The translations under genes were made by a program, and so were the position numbers. 64,000 nucleotides of DNA from Saprospiraceae bacterium (lineage in GTDB: Bacteria > Bacteroidota > Bacteroidia > Chitinophagales > Saprospiraceae): positions 124,001 to 188,000 of the forward strand of contig JADKBV010000001.1 in assembly GCA_016714895.1 (NCBI GenBank), in the 5' to 3' direction. The notes under the pieces were generated by a model. It was not told the DNA's origin, ran no database searches, and worked only from the letters and a program-made list of their open reading frames with translations. Positions 25,283 through 32,939 of this stretch are shown here, in pieces. Within the stretch, counting starts at the first letter, position 1; each line of letters begins with the position of its first letter.

Positions 25283-26323
25283 CTATTTAATTCCTCTGGC
25301 ATTTAACCAGGAACTGAATTTTTTGGCGTTTTGGTCATGTTCGTCCAATGTAGAGGCAAAAACATGTTGTCCGGTATCATCAGGTTTGGCACAAAAAAAT
25401 ATGTAATCGTGGTTTTCAGGGGTGACCACTGCATTCAGGGATGAAATACTTGGCATATAAATCGGACCGGGAGGAATACCTTCATACATATACGTGTTAA
25501 AAGGAGAATCAAAGGTCAGATGGGAATATAAAACTCTTTTAAGTTCGTATTCTCCGGTTGCAAAAACTACCGTAGGATCTGCCTGAAGTTTCATGCCGGT
25601 TTTAATCCTGTTCAGATATACCCCGGCAATAGCCGGCCTTTCCGGTGCATAATTTGATTCTTTTTCTACAATAGAAGCCAAGGTATAAGCCTCAGAAGGA
25701 CTTAAACCCAATTTTTTGATTTTATTAAGTTTTTCCTGATTCCAGAATATATCGTGTTCTCTTTTCATGCGTTGAAGTAACTTTTCAGGTTTTGTTGTCC
25801 AAAACATCTGATACGTATTAGGAATAAACAGGGTCATTATGTTGTCAGCGCTTAATTGGTATTCCTTAAGAACTGCAGGAGAAATGATATATTCGTACAA
25901 CGTCAAAGAATCTATTTCAAAATAATTATCTAATTTTCCGCACAAATCAGCTATGGTCCTGACATTATTAATGACTACATTAACAGCATCCTGATTGCCG
26001 GATCTTAATTTTGATATAAGATTTTTTGTACTCATATCGGATTTAATTTCAAATCTGCCGGCAGGTACTTCGTCTTTAACATATCCCATTAACCGCGAAA
26101 CTTTTTTGAACGATCCCGGGTTTTTCAAAATTCCGTCATTTTGTAAGGTCTGAAAAACGTCTTCAAATCCCGAACCCGAAGCAACAAATAATACATAGGT
26201 GGAATCCAGACTTTCTTTTACGGCAGGTTCAAAAACAGGTTTTACATAAATGATACCTGTGATGCCTGCAATACACAACAGTGCGATGGCTGAAAATATG
26301 GCAATTTTTCTTGATTTAACCAT
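25283..26323 (-). CDS. mltG: Endolytic murein transglycosylase MltG
   Basis: This 346-residue protein has one N-terminal membrane helix (IAIFSAIALLCIAGITGII) and a YceG-like periplasmic domain. The catalytic region is the family hallmark: IVEKESNYAPERPAIAGVY with its catalytic glutamate, then LQADPTVVFATG and FNTYMYEGIPPGPI. MltG cuts nascent glycan strands and helps set peptidoglycan strand length. It follows panB by 11 bp on the same strand, an operon with no functional logic that I can see. It converges with the Usp gene. Confidence 0.93.
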   Translation of the reverse strand: MVKSRKIAIFSAIALLCIAGITGIIYVKPVFEPAVKESLDSTYVLFVASGSGFEDVFQTLQNDGILKNPGSFKKVSRLMGYVKDEVPAGRFEIKSDMSTKNLISKLRSGNQDAVNVVINNVRTIADLCGKLDNYFEIDSLTLYEYIISPAVLKEYQLSADNIMTLFIPNTYQMFWTTKPEKLLQRMKREHDIFWNQEKLNKIKKLGLSPSEAYTLASIVEKESNYAPERPAIAGVYLNRIKTGMKLQADPTVVFATGEYELKRVLYSHLTFDSPFNTYMYEGIPPGPIYMPSISSLNAVVTPENHDYIFFCAKPDDTGQHVFASTLDEHDQNAKKFSSWLNARGIK

Positions 26324-26334
26324 GGTTGACTCTA

Positions 26335-27153
26335 TTAATATTGTTCTTCTTCGTTAGGGAAATCTACTTTTTTAACATCACCAATATAATTTTCAACCGC
26401 AGTCTGAATCACCTCAAAAAGGTTGAGGTACCTTCTTAAAAATCTCGGGTGAAAATCTTTTGTGATTCCCAGCATATCGTGGATGACAAGCACCTGACCA
26501 TCAACATCTTTGCCAGCGCCTATACCGATAACCGGAATTTTTACCGTTTCAGCAACCTTTTTTGCCAAAACCGCAGGTATTTTTTCTAAAACAATGGCAA
26601 AACAACCTGCCTCCTGCAGAATAATGGCATCTTCCATTAATTTTTGTGCTTCAGCTTCTTCTTTTGCTCTCACTGTATACGTTCCGAATTTATAAATCGA
26701 TTGAGGAGTCAACCCTAAATGGCCCATTACCGGAACACCCGCAGAAAGGATACGACGTACGGATTCTTCAATTTCTGAACCACCCTCCAGTTTTACCGCA
26801 TGAGCTCCGGATTCTTTCATGATGGAAATAGCAGAATTCAGGGCTTTTGTACTATTGCCCTGATATGAACCAAATGGAAGATCGACGACCACAAAGGCTC
26901 TTTCTACACCCCTGATGACCGATTGGGCATGGTAAATCATCTGATCCAGTGTAATCGGTAGGGTAGTCTCATGTCCTGCCATAACATTTGAAGCAGAGTC
27001 ACCTACCAATAAGATATCAATTCCTGCAGCATCCAGTATTTTGGCCATACTGTAATCATAGGCTGTTAACATCGCTATTTTTTCGCCTTTGTCCTTCATG
27101 GATTGAAGAACATGGGTAGTGATTCGTTTGATTTCTTTTTTGGCAGTTGACAT
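26335..27153 (-). CDS. panB: 3-methyl-2-oxobutanoate hydroxymethyltransferase
   Basis: PanB adds a methylene group from 5,10-methylene-THF to alpha-ketoisovalerate, the first committed step of pantothenate and coenzyme A synthesis. The 272 residues are of normal length. Visible motifs include MLTAYDYSMAKI, the metal-binding DILLVGDSASNVMAGH, the KLEGGSE segment and the PVIGIGAGKDVDGQVLV loop near residue 200. All are conserved, so the enzyme should be active. It heads a two-gene transcript with mltG. The other pan genes are not in the window. Confidence 0.95.
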   Translation of the reverse strand: MSTAKKEIKRITTHVLQSMKDKGEKIAMLTAYDYSMAKILDAAGIDILLVGDSASNVMAGHETTLPITLDQMIYHAQSVIRGVERAFVVVDLPFGSYQGNSTKALNSAISIMKESGAHAVKLEGGSEIEESVRRILSAGVPVMGHLGLTPQSIYKFGTYTVRAKEEAEAQKLMEDAIILQEAGCFAIVLEKIPAVLAKKVAETVKIPVIGIGAGKDVDGQVLVIHDMLGITKDFHPRFLRRYLNLFEVIQTAVENYIGDVKKVDFPNEEEQY

Positions 27154-27486
27154 TTATATCGTTTTTGTAAAAAGTGGGCGAAAGTTACTAAATGTTTTTC
27201 AAGCTAAAGTTCTATCTATACTTTTTTGACAATTTTTTCTGTTTTTGCTATCAACCATCATGTTTAAAAAGGATTATGTTTTTTTATTTATGAAATCATA
27301 GAACGTACTATAACAGCTTGCATATATTTTAATCTTTATCAACACACCATATCACATCTCCGGTATTTGCTGATGATGATTTCTTATTTATAGTGTTTAA
27401 AGCGGTTAATCCGAAGGCTAAATGGCAGTATGGTACCTAAATGAAGTGTCATCAGTAAAGTTTTTTTTAAAAAATTGTGTAAATTA
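27154..27486. other. Intergenic stretch between panB and tRNA-Phe
   Basis: This 333-bp AT-rich gap contains the panB upstream region; GAAAGTTA at 27180-27187 reads TAACTTTC on the minus strand, one base off the -7 consensus. I see no gene, no long hairpin and no repeat in the rest. Confidence 0.35.
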
Positions 27487-27517
27487 TTTGTAAAACTAAA
27501 AATACTTCCTACTTTTG
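27487..27517 (+). promoter_or_regulatory. Consensus Bacteroidota promoter of tRNA-Phe
   Basis: TTTG (27487-27490) and TACTTTTG (27510-27517) are separated by exactly 19 bp, a full match to TTTG-N19-TAnnTTTG. The tRNA begins 18 bp downstream of the -7 box. Confidence 0.88.
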
Positions 27518-27535
27518 CGTCGCTTTTTAAAAGCT

Positions 27536-27608
<73 letters not shown>

Positions 27609-27613
27609 CAAAG

Positions 27614-27647
27614 ATGGGACAACAGAATATGTTGATCCCATTTTTTT
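27614..27647 (+). terminator. Intrinsic terminator of tRNA-Phe
   Basis: ATGGGA-CAACA (27614-27624) pairs with TGTTG-TCCCAT (27630-27641, one bulged A) around loop GAATA. A T7 run follows at 27641-27647. It starts 5 nt after the tRNA end. Confidence 0.88.
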
Positions 27648-27754
27648 AGATCATTTTCCATAAGGAATGTGATGGTATTAAGATTTTATAGAAAAAAACA
27701 CAATATCCGAATGTATCGAGAAGTTAGGTTTATGAATTCAATTTTCCAAATGAT

Positions 27755-28573
27755 ATGAAAATCCATTCTTTTTCCAAAATATTGTCATTACCCATTTTGG
27801 TTTTATTCGGAGGGGTTTATTATTTGTCAGAATATGTCGATAGAAGTTATTCGGCTTTGGTTTTTATACCTGCAACTATAGCGGTTGTGGTGTATATTTT
27901 TCACGGTAATATTGACCATTGGTACCTTAAAAATAATCCGGCCGGTTTGGATTCTGATACCATTAAGTGGCTTCAGGTTTATTTTAAACCTTATTCCTTG
28001 TTTGATACAAAAACAAAATCTGTTTTCGAACAAAGGCTTGAATGGTATTTGGATGGTCGGCTTTTTCAAGCTATGGGTACGGAAATCAAGGATGTGCCGG
28101 AAGATTTGAAAGTGCTTGTGGCCAGTTACGGGGTACAGATGGCACTTTATAAAGATGATTATCTGATAGGTGATTTTGATAGAATATTTTTATATAAACA
28201 TCATTTTCCGACACCCAAAAACCATACATTACATGCGGTGGAAACCGATCAGGAAGATGGTGTGATTATTCTGAATTACGACTTGGTAGCAATGGCTTTG
28301 TTACAACCTGAATCTTACTATAATGTAGCTGTACACGCTTATTCTGAAGCCATGCTTCATGTGTATGGTACTATTCCGGATTGGGAATATGTTTCTGATA
28401 TTGAAAAAGTTATTGGTTGGACAGAAGAAAACATACTTCAGCAAACAGGGTTGACAAAAATTGATCCTTTAGTGATTCATATTCACCATTTTTTCGTTTT
28501 TAACGAAAAATATATTCAGGTATTTCCCGTTCAGGCTGACCGCTTAAAAAAATATTTTGGTATCCCGGGGTGA
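27755..28573 (+). CDS. MtfA-like (zinc-dependent peptidase family) protein with degenerate HExxH
   Basis: This 272-residue protein has two short N-terminal membrane helices (residues about 9-50) and then a domain with the layout of MtfA/DUF980-type peptidases: FKPYSLFDTKTKSVFEQRL, YGVQMALYKDDYLIGDFDRIFLYKH, and a C-terminal helix pair. In active MtfA the zinc site is HExxH; here the matching helix reads AVHAYSEAML, so the motif is lost. It may be a non-catalytic paralogue that binds a regulator. Membership rests on fold pattern and length and should be taken as probable. It is a single gene after tRNA-Phe. Confidence 0.65.
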   Translation: MKIHSFSKILSLPILVLFGGVYYLSEYVDRSYSALVFIPATIAVVVYIFHGNIDHWYLKNNPAGLDSDTIKWLQVYFKPYSLFDTKTKSVFEQRLEWYLDGRLFQAMGTEIKDVPEDLKVLVASYGVQMALYKDDYLIGDFDRIFLYKHHFPTPKNHTLHAVETDQEDGVIILNYDLVAMALLQPESYYNVAVHAYSEAMLHVYGTIPDWEYVSDIEKVIGWTEENILQQTGLTKIDPLVIHIHHFFVFNEKYIQVFPVQADRLKKYFGIPG

Positions 28574-28595
28574 TACATTAAACCATAACATTGGG

Positions 28596-28925
28596 TTATT
28601 GTCTGTCACTCATGGATTGTTTTCTATATGCAGTCTGAAGTGACTTCATATTTTGTGTGCTGTATAGCGGCGAAAAATATTCAGATTCATCGACTATCTC
28701 AAGATAAAAAGGGGAGGCTTCAGATTGTTTTGTATAATAGTTCCAACCAACAAACGATAAGATAAATATAAATATAGCGGCAGCGTAAAACATGGTTTTT
28801 CTTAAAATACCGGAAAAACGGTTCTTTTTATTTGTAGAAAGCACAAAATCAATTTTTTTCCATGTTCTTTCATGGGGGCTTTTTCTGAAATTATCTGATT
28901 GTTGTTTTAAATGATCAAAATTCAT
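28596..28925 (-). CDS. Small single-pass membrane protein, candidate anti-sigma partner
   Basis: This 109-residue protein has a charged N-terminal part of about 40 residues, one membrane helix (MFYAAAIFIFILSFVGW, about 45-62) and a C-terminal periplasmic tail of about 45 residues. It lies 36 bp downstream of the ECF sigma factor on the same strand. Size, topology and position fit a membrane anti-sigma factor, but the cytoplasmic part shows no recognised zinc-ZAS (HxxxCxxC) or other anti-sigma motif. The role is therefore inference. Confidence 0.6.
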   Translation of the reverse strand: MNFDHLKQQSDNFRKSPHERTWKKIDFVLSTNKKNRFSGILRKTMFYAAAIFIFILSFVGWNYYTKQSEASPFYLEIVDESEYFSPLYSTQNMKSLQTAYRKQSMSDRQ

Positions 28926-28961
28926 CTGTTTATTTTTTATTATTTTGAAGTCAGTTGTTTA

Positions 28962-29534
28962 TTACGGCTTTGACGGAGATTTTGGTTTTATATGTTGAAA
29001 TAGGATGTTATCTTTTTTTTTCAATTGTTCAATCATCCTTTTTTTGGCAAGAATGAGTTGAGATTTTGAAGTGTTAATACTTATATTCAGCATATCAGCT
29101 ATTTCTTTGTGTTTATACCCTTCAAGCACATATAAGTTGAATACCGCCCGATAACCATCAGGTAATTCTTTGAGAACTTCCAGAATTTGTTCAAAGTCAA
29201 ATTCTCCTTCGTATTCCGGCACGTCTGGTATATCCGTATCCTGTAGTTCAACCATCAGATGAAGCCTGTTTCTTTTTCTCAAAAACATCAGAGATTCGTT
29301 GACCATGATTTTTTTCATCCATCCTTCAAACGAACCCTCACCTTTATAGGCATCTATTTTAGTGAGAATTTTATGAAATGCTTCAATAAATACATCTTCA
29401 GCTTCTTCCTCCTGCCTGGTATATCTCAGACAAATAGGGTACAAGATGTCTTTGTAGGCTTCAAAAAGGGCTTTCTGACCGGCTCTTTCTCCGTTAAGGC
29501 ATTGTTGGATGATATGTTCTAAAGAAAAAGTCAT
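28962..29534 (-). CDS. ECF-type RNA polymerase sigma factor
   Basis: This 190-residue sigma-70-family protein has region 2 (YPICLRYTRQEEEAEDVFIEAFHKI, with the -10 binding helix SFEGWMKKIMVNE) and region 4 (LPDGYRAVFNLYVLEGYKHKEIADMLNISINTSKSQL). Regions 1.2 and 3 are absent, as in group IV sigma factors. It would direct RNA polymerase to a stress-type regulon. The small membrane protein downstream is the likely anti-sigma partner. A long leader with a terminator-like hairpin lies upstream. No FecR gene is adjacent, so it is unlikely to be the surface-signalling type. Confidence 0.92.
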   Translation of the reverse strand: MTFSLEHIIQQCLNGERAGQKALFEAYKDILYPICLRYTRQEEEAEDVFIEAFHKILTKIDAYKGEGSFEGWMKKIMVNESLMFLRKRNRLHLMVELQDTDIPDVPEYEGEFDFEQILEVLKELPDGYRAVFNLYVLEGYKHKEIADMLNISINTSKSQLILAKKRMIEQLKKKDNILFQHIKPKSPSKP

Positions 29535-29605
29535 GGAAGGGTATGTACTTCAGAATGTTTACTCTTTATACAGTAGATGCAACAGAATGTTTCTTTGGTG
29601 TGTAT

Positions 29606-29647
29606 AAAAAAAAATGAGACCGGTTTTAATTCCCCTAAACCGGTCTC
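29606..29647 (-). terminator. Terminator-like hairpin in the leader of the sigma-factor operon
   Basis: GAGACCGGTTT (29616-29626) and AAACCGGTCTC (29637-29647) form a perfect 11-bp stem around a 10-nt loop. On the minus strand A and nine U follow (A9 at 29606-29614). It lies about 72 nt upstream of the sigma-factor ATG, and no minus-strand gene lies to its right. It is therefore either an attenuator or the end of an unseen small transcript. Confidence 0.8.
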
Positions 29648-29890
29648 GAGTAACAATTTGCTTAAGTATTCCTTAAATAAATCTGAACTTGCTTAACAAT
29701 ATTCCAAAACTGTGCCAAAAAATAATTTGAGCTTTAAAAAAATGTAATTTTTTAAACATTTATTATTATGTATATTTAAATAACAGATAAACAATAAAAT
29801 ACACATTATGTATATATAATATATAATAAAATTAAATATTGAAGTTCGGTTTTTTCTGAACAATTAAACTATGATTTTTGTCTAACCCTT

Positions 29891-30433
29891 ATGATTACGG
29901 TAGATTTATCACAAAGAAACAAGCAAAACGTAAAACGTATTATTGCTGAAAACATTGGTTTACCCGAAAAAAAAATATTCGGCATCGATATAGCTCCCGG
30001 CATATCCGGAATCGTATTTGAAGACAGGGTAGGAGACCACTTAATAAGATATAAGGTTGCCATAGAAAAGTATCCTAAAGGATTGGCTATGTTTTTTCGA
30101 AGTGTGTCCAACAGTTTTCTTGTTTTGCTGCCGTATGCCGACATCGTTTCCGTTTCGTTCCATAAAGATGAAGACATGATTTCTGAATCAACAGTTTCCT
30201 GGTTTCGAATGGTTCGCAAGTTGGGAATCAATTATGATAAGGCAAAAAAGTTTATTCTGGAAAGTGAAAAACAAATAGTACATCTTTCAAGATTATCAAT
30301 CACTACCAAAGAAAATGTTACCTTTGAGTTGATCGCAACATCATTGAGCCAACAGAAAGCTGAAACTTTTTTAAACAGTATTTCGTCAGAAGTTCAGGTT
30401 AGTATACAATATAAAGAATTCAGGATCATTTAA
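29891..30433 (+). CDS. Hypothetical protein (180 residues)
   Basis: This soluble protein shows no signal peptide or membrane segment. The first 85 residues look alpha/beta (VDLSQRNKQNVKRIIAENIG, then a beta-rich YKVAIEKYPKG). A middle helix (SWFRMVRKLG) leads to a C-terminal part with alternating strands and helices. It is 16 bp ahead of the GldM-like gene and likely co-transcribed with it. I recognise no family and assign no function. Confidence 0.6.
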   Translation: MITVDLSQRNKQNVKRIIAENIGLPEKKIFGIDIAPGISGIVFEDRVGDHLIRYKVAIEKYPKGLAMFFRSVSNSFLVLLPYADIVSVSFHKDEDMISESTVSWFRMVRKLGINYDKAKKFILESEKQIVHLSRLSITTKENVTFELIATSLSQQKAETFLNSISSEVQVSIQYKEFRII

Positions 30434-30449
30434 TTCAAATTAACATTTT

Positions 30450-31091
30450 ATGAAATTTTTTACATTCATGCTGTTTATGATAACGGTACAACCCGTTTTC
30501 GGACAACTTCCTTCTTTTACAGCCGATGTTCCTGATCTATTGTTTATGAATATGGAAAACTTTATCAATATAAAACTGAACGGAGCAGATCCTGAATTGG
30601 TTCAGTGTAAAGCTGGAGGAGAACATCGCACCAATAAAATAAACGATACGCTATATTCTGTTTATTTGTTAAATCAACCGGATGAAGTTAATTTAAAACT
30701 TTATTATAAAAATATAATTATAGAACAGAAAAAAGCTACGGTTTCAACTTCGCTACATTTATCGGTACAACTCCCTAAAGAATCAAACGGCCTGATCAAT
30801 AAAAAGGAATTAATAAAATCTGAAGGATTTTTGGTTACGCCGGGAGAGGTTAAGATTCCGGCAAACCTGTCATTCCGTCTTTTTTCTGCTACGTTGACGA
30901 TTTTCGGCGTGAACGGACAAATATTGTTTTCAAATAACATCAGAGATGGATATTGGACAGAACAACTGAAAACAATCATTAAAGAGCTTCCTAAAGGAGC
31001 ACGGATTACAATAGCAAATATCAGAGTTGTCAATAATAACAACCAAAGTGTACCATGCGACCATTATAAAGAATGGATTTTGGTTGATTAA
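30450..31091 (+). CDS. Secreted protein resembling the C-terminal domains of GldM
   Basis: This 213-residue protein has a signal peptide (cleaved after PVFG). A beta-rich domain follows (LLFMNMENFINIKLNGADPELVQC, YSVYLLNQPDEVNLKLYY) with the pattern of the third and fourth domains of the T9SS motor protein GldM. A second small domain at about 125-205 contains FRLFSATLTIFGVNGQ and an EQLKTIIKELPKG helix. The N-terminal membrane helix and coiled region of real GldM are missing, so it is a stand-alone GldM-domain-like protein, not GldM. Such proteins occur in Bacteroidota with unknown function. Confidence 0.65.
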   Translation: MKFFTFMLFMITVQPVFGQLPSFTADVPDLLFMNMENFINIKLNGADPELVQCKAGGEHRTNKINDTLYSVYLLNQPDEVNLKLYYKNIIIEQKKATVSTSLHLSVQLPKESNGLINKKELIKSEGFLVTPGEVKIPANLSFRLFSATLTIFGVNGQILFSNNIRDGYWTEQLKTIIKELPKGARITIANIRVVNNNNQSVPCDHYKEWILVD

Positions 31092-31102
31092 GATGGTTAA
31101 AC

Positions 31103-32806
31103 TTACTTCTGATATTTGATCTGACCGTTGACAATAGTTGTTAATACATTTGTCTTTTTAATCTGTTCATCCGGACAAGTTAAAATGTTTTGGTCCAAAA
31201 TAATAATGTCTGCCATTTTTCCGGGTGTCAATGATCCTTTGATATCTTCTTCAAAAGCTGCAAATGCATTTCCTAGAGTATAGGAATATAATGCTTCATG
31301 TCGGGTCATTTTTTGTTCAGGAAAAAAAACGATATTTTTTTCATCGTTTTTTCGGGTTACACTGGCATATATGCTCTGAAACGGGTTGACATCTTCTACC
31401 GGGGCATCGGTACCATTGGCAATAATGACACCTTTGTCCAAAAATGACCTCCATGCATAAGCTCCTGTTTTTGCTCTTTCAGGCCCTAATCTTTTTACCA
31501 CAAACGGAGCATCAGAAGTACAATGGATCCCCTGCATACTTGCAATAATCCCTCTTTTTGCAAATCGGGGAATATCAGTTGTATCTACATGCTGAGCATG
31601 TTCTATTCGCCATCTCCAATCCTTTTTGTTTGGATTTTGGTCCATTACTCCTTCATAAATGTCCAAAACAACCCGATTTGCCCTGTCTCCAATGGCGTGT
31701 ACGCAAAATTGCATATTGTGCTGAATGGCAAGATCAGCTATTTTTTTGACTTCGTAAATGTCTGTAGTGTTTTGGCCGGAAAATCCCGGTTTATCATTAT
31801 ATGGCTTTAATAACCATGCTCCGAAAGCGCCTAATGCGCCATCTACTTCGGATTTTATGGCATTGCAGGTGTAAAAATGATTCCCTATGCCCAATTTTTT
31901 ATAAGAAGAGATTTGAGGTGTCATTTCTTCATACGAATGCCTCGCCATCACCCATAATCTAACGTTTAATTTTTGTTCTTCAGCCAGTTTTTCATATTTT
32001 TTTAATTCCGGAAATTTTGAACCTGCATCCTGAAATGACGTTATGCCATTGGATAAACATAATGATTCTGCTTTTTTTATGGCAACAAACCAAATGGAAT
32101 CAAGGGTTTCCTGATTCAGGTTTTTGGTGTATTGGTCATGTGCGTCGGTGATAAACGACATGGCTCTTTCTTCAAATACGCCAATCGCATTTCCTTGCGG
32201 ATCTCTGACGATTTCGCCACCAACCGGATTTTGGGTTTCTTTTGTAATGCCTGCAGCTTCCATTGCTTTTTGATTAGCATACAAAGAATGACCGCTTGCA
32301 TGGTATAAAACAACTGGATTCTCCTGACTTATTGCACTCAATGACTCATGGAAAGGATAGTTTAATATATTTTTTGTCGGGATACTGTCCCATTTTTCCT
32401 GGTGCCAACCTCTACCTATAATCCATTCTCCCGGTTTAACCCGATTTTTTGCGACAGCTACTTGTTCCAGAATTTCTTCCCAACTTCGGGACTTTATCAG
32501 ATTGAGTTCGATGAGACTGTACCCCAAAGCTGCGTAATGTCCATGACCTTCAATAAGTCCCGGCATCACAAAAGCTTGTTTTGCGTCAATTATTTTAGTA
32601 GATTTGGCTTTAAATTCTTCCGCTTGTTTATTACTACCAACCAAAATTATTTTGCCATCTTTACAAACGACACTTTCCGCACGAACTTCCGATCTTTCAG
32701 CAGTATATACCTGACCATTCACAATAATGAGATCAGCGACCATGCTTTGTTGACAAGAAACAAACAAAAAAATGTAAAAAAACAGGAATATATATTTTTT
32801 AAACAT
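31103..32806 (-). CDS. YtcJ-like amidohydrolase, predicted lipoprotein
   Basis: This 567-residue amidohydrolase-superfamily enzyme is anchored by a lipobox (FVSCQQS). The start of the TIM-barrel metal site is visible at VMPGLIEGHGHY (HxH on strand 1). Further metal-site candidates are the histidine of CVHAIGDRAN, the histidine of RIEHAQHV and the aspartate of NGTDAPV near the C-terminal half. This is the YtcJ/DUF-type group with broad activity on N-acyl or heterocyclic amides. The substrate cannot be inferred. It is alone on its strand, converging with the GldM-like gene, and shielded from the giant gene upstream by a bidirectional terminator. Confidence 0.85.
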   Translation of the reverse strand: MFKKYIFLFFYIFLFVSCQQSMVADLIIVNGQVYTAERSEVRAESVVCKDGKIILVGSNKQAEEFKAKSTKIIDAKQAFVMPGLIEGHGHYAALGYSLIELNLIKSRSWEEILEQVAVAKNRVKPGEWIIGRGWHQEKWDSIPTKNILNYPFHESLSAISQENPVVLYHASGHSLYANQKAMEAAGITKETQNPVGGEIVRDPQGNAIGVFEERAMSFITDAHDQYTKNLNQETLDSIWFVAIKKAESLCLSNGITSFQDAGSKFPELKKYEKLAEEQKLNVRLWVMARHSYEEMTPQISSYKKLGIGNHFYTCNAIKSEVDGALGAFGAWLLKPYNDKPGFSGQNTTDIYEVKKIADLAIQHNMQFCVHAIGDRANRVVLDIYEGVMDQNPNKKDWRWRIEHAQHVDTTDIPRFAKRGIIASMQGIHCTSDAPFVVKRLGPERAKTGAYAWRSFLDKGVIIANGTDAPVEDVNPFQSIYASVTRKNDEKNIVFFPEQKMTRHEALYSYTLGNAFAAFEEDIKGSLTPGKMADIIILDQNILTCPDEQIKKTNVLTTIVNGQIKYQK

Positions 32807-32898
32807 AAAATTGATTAATGTGTACTTGGTTTAAAATGGACTATTTTTAGAATAGTATGGCAATATAATCATTTATTGTATTGGCAAAATACTAAGGT

Positions 32899-32939
32899 AA
32901 AAAAAAATCCCGGAGATTCTGTTTCCGGGATTTTTTTTT
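32899..32939. terminator. Bidirectional intrinsic terminator after the PKD protein gene
   Basis: AATCCCGGA (32906-32914) and TCCGGGATT (32924-32932) form a 9-bp stem with a 9-nt loop. It is flanked by A9 on the left and T9 on the right, so it can work in both directions. The stop codon of the PKD gene lies directly at its edge. Confidence 0.92.

Noticed and set aside
28962..29534. ECF sigma factor as partner of the FecR at 54038-54997
   Set aside because: They are 25 kb apart and the sigma gene has its own membrane-protein partner.
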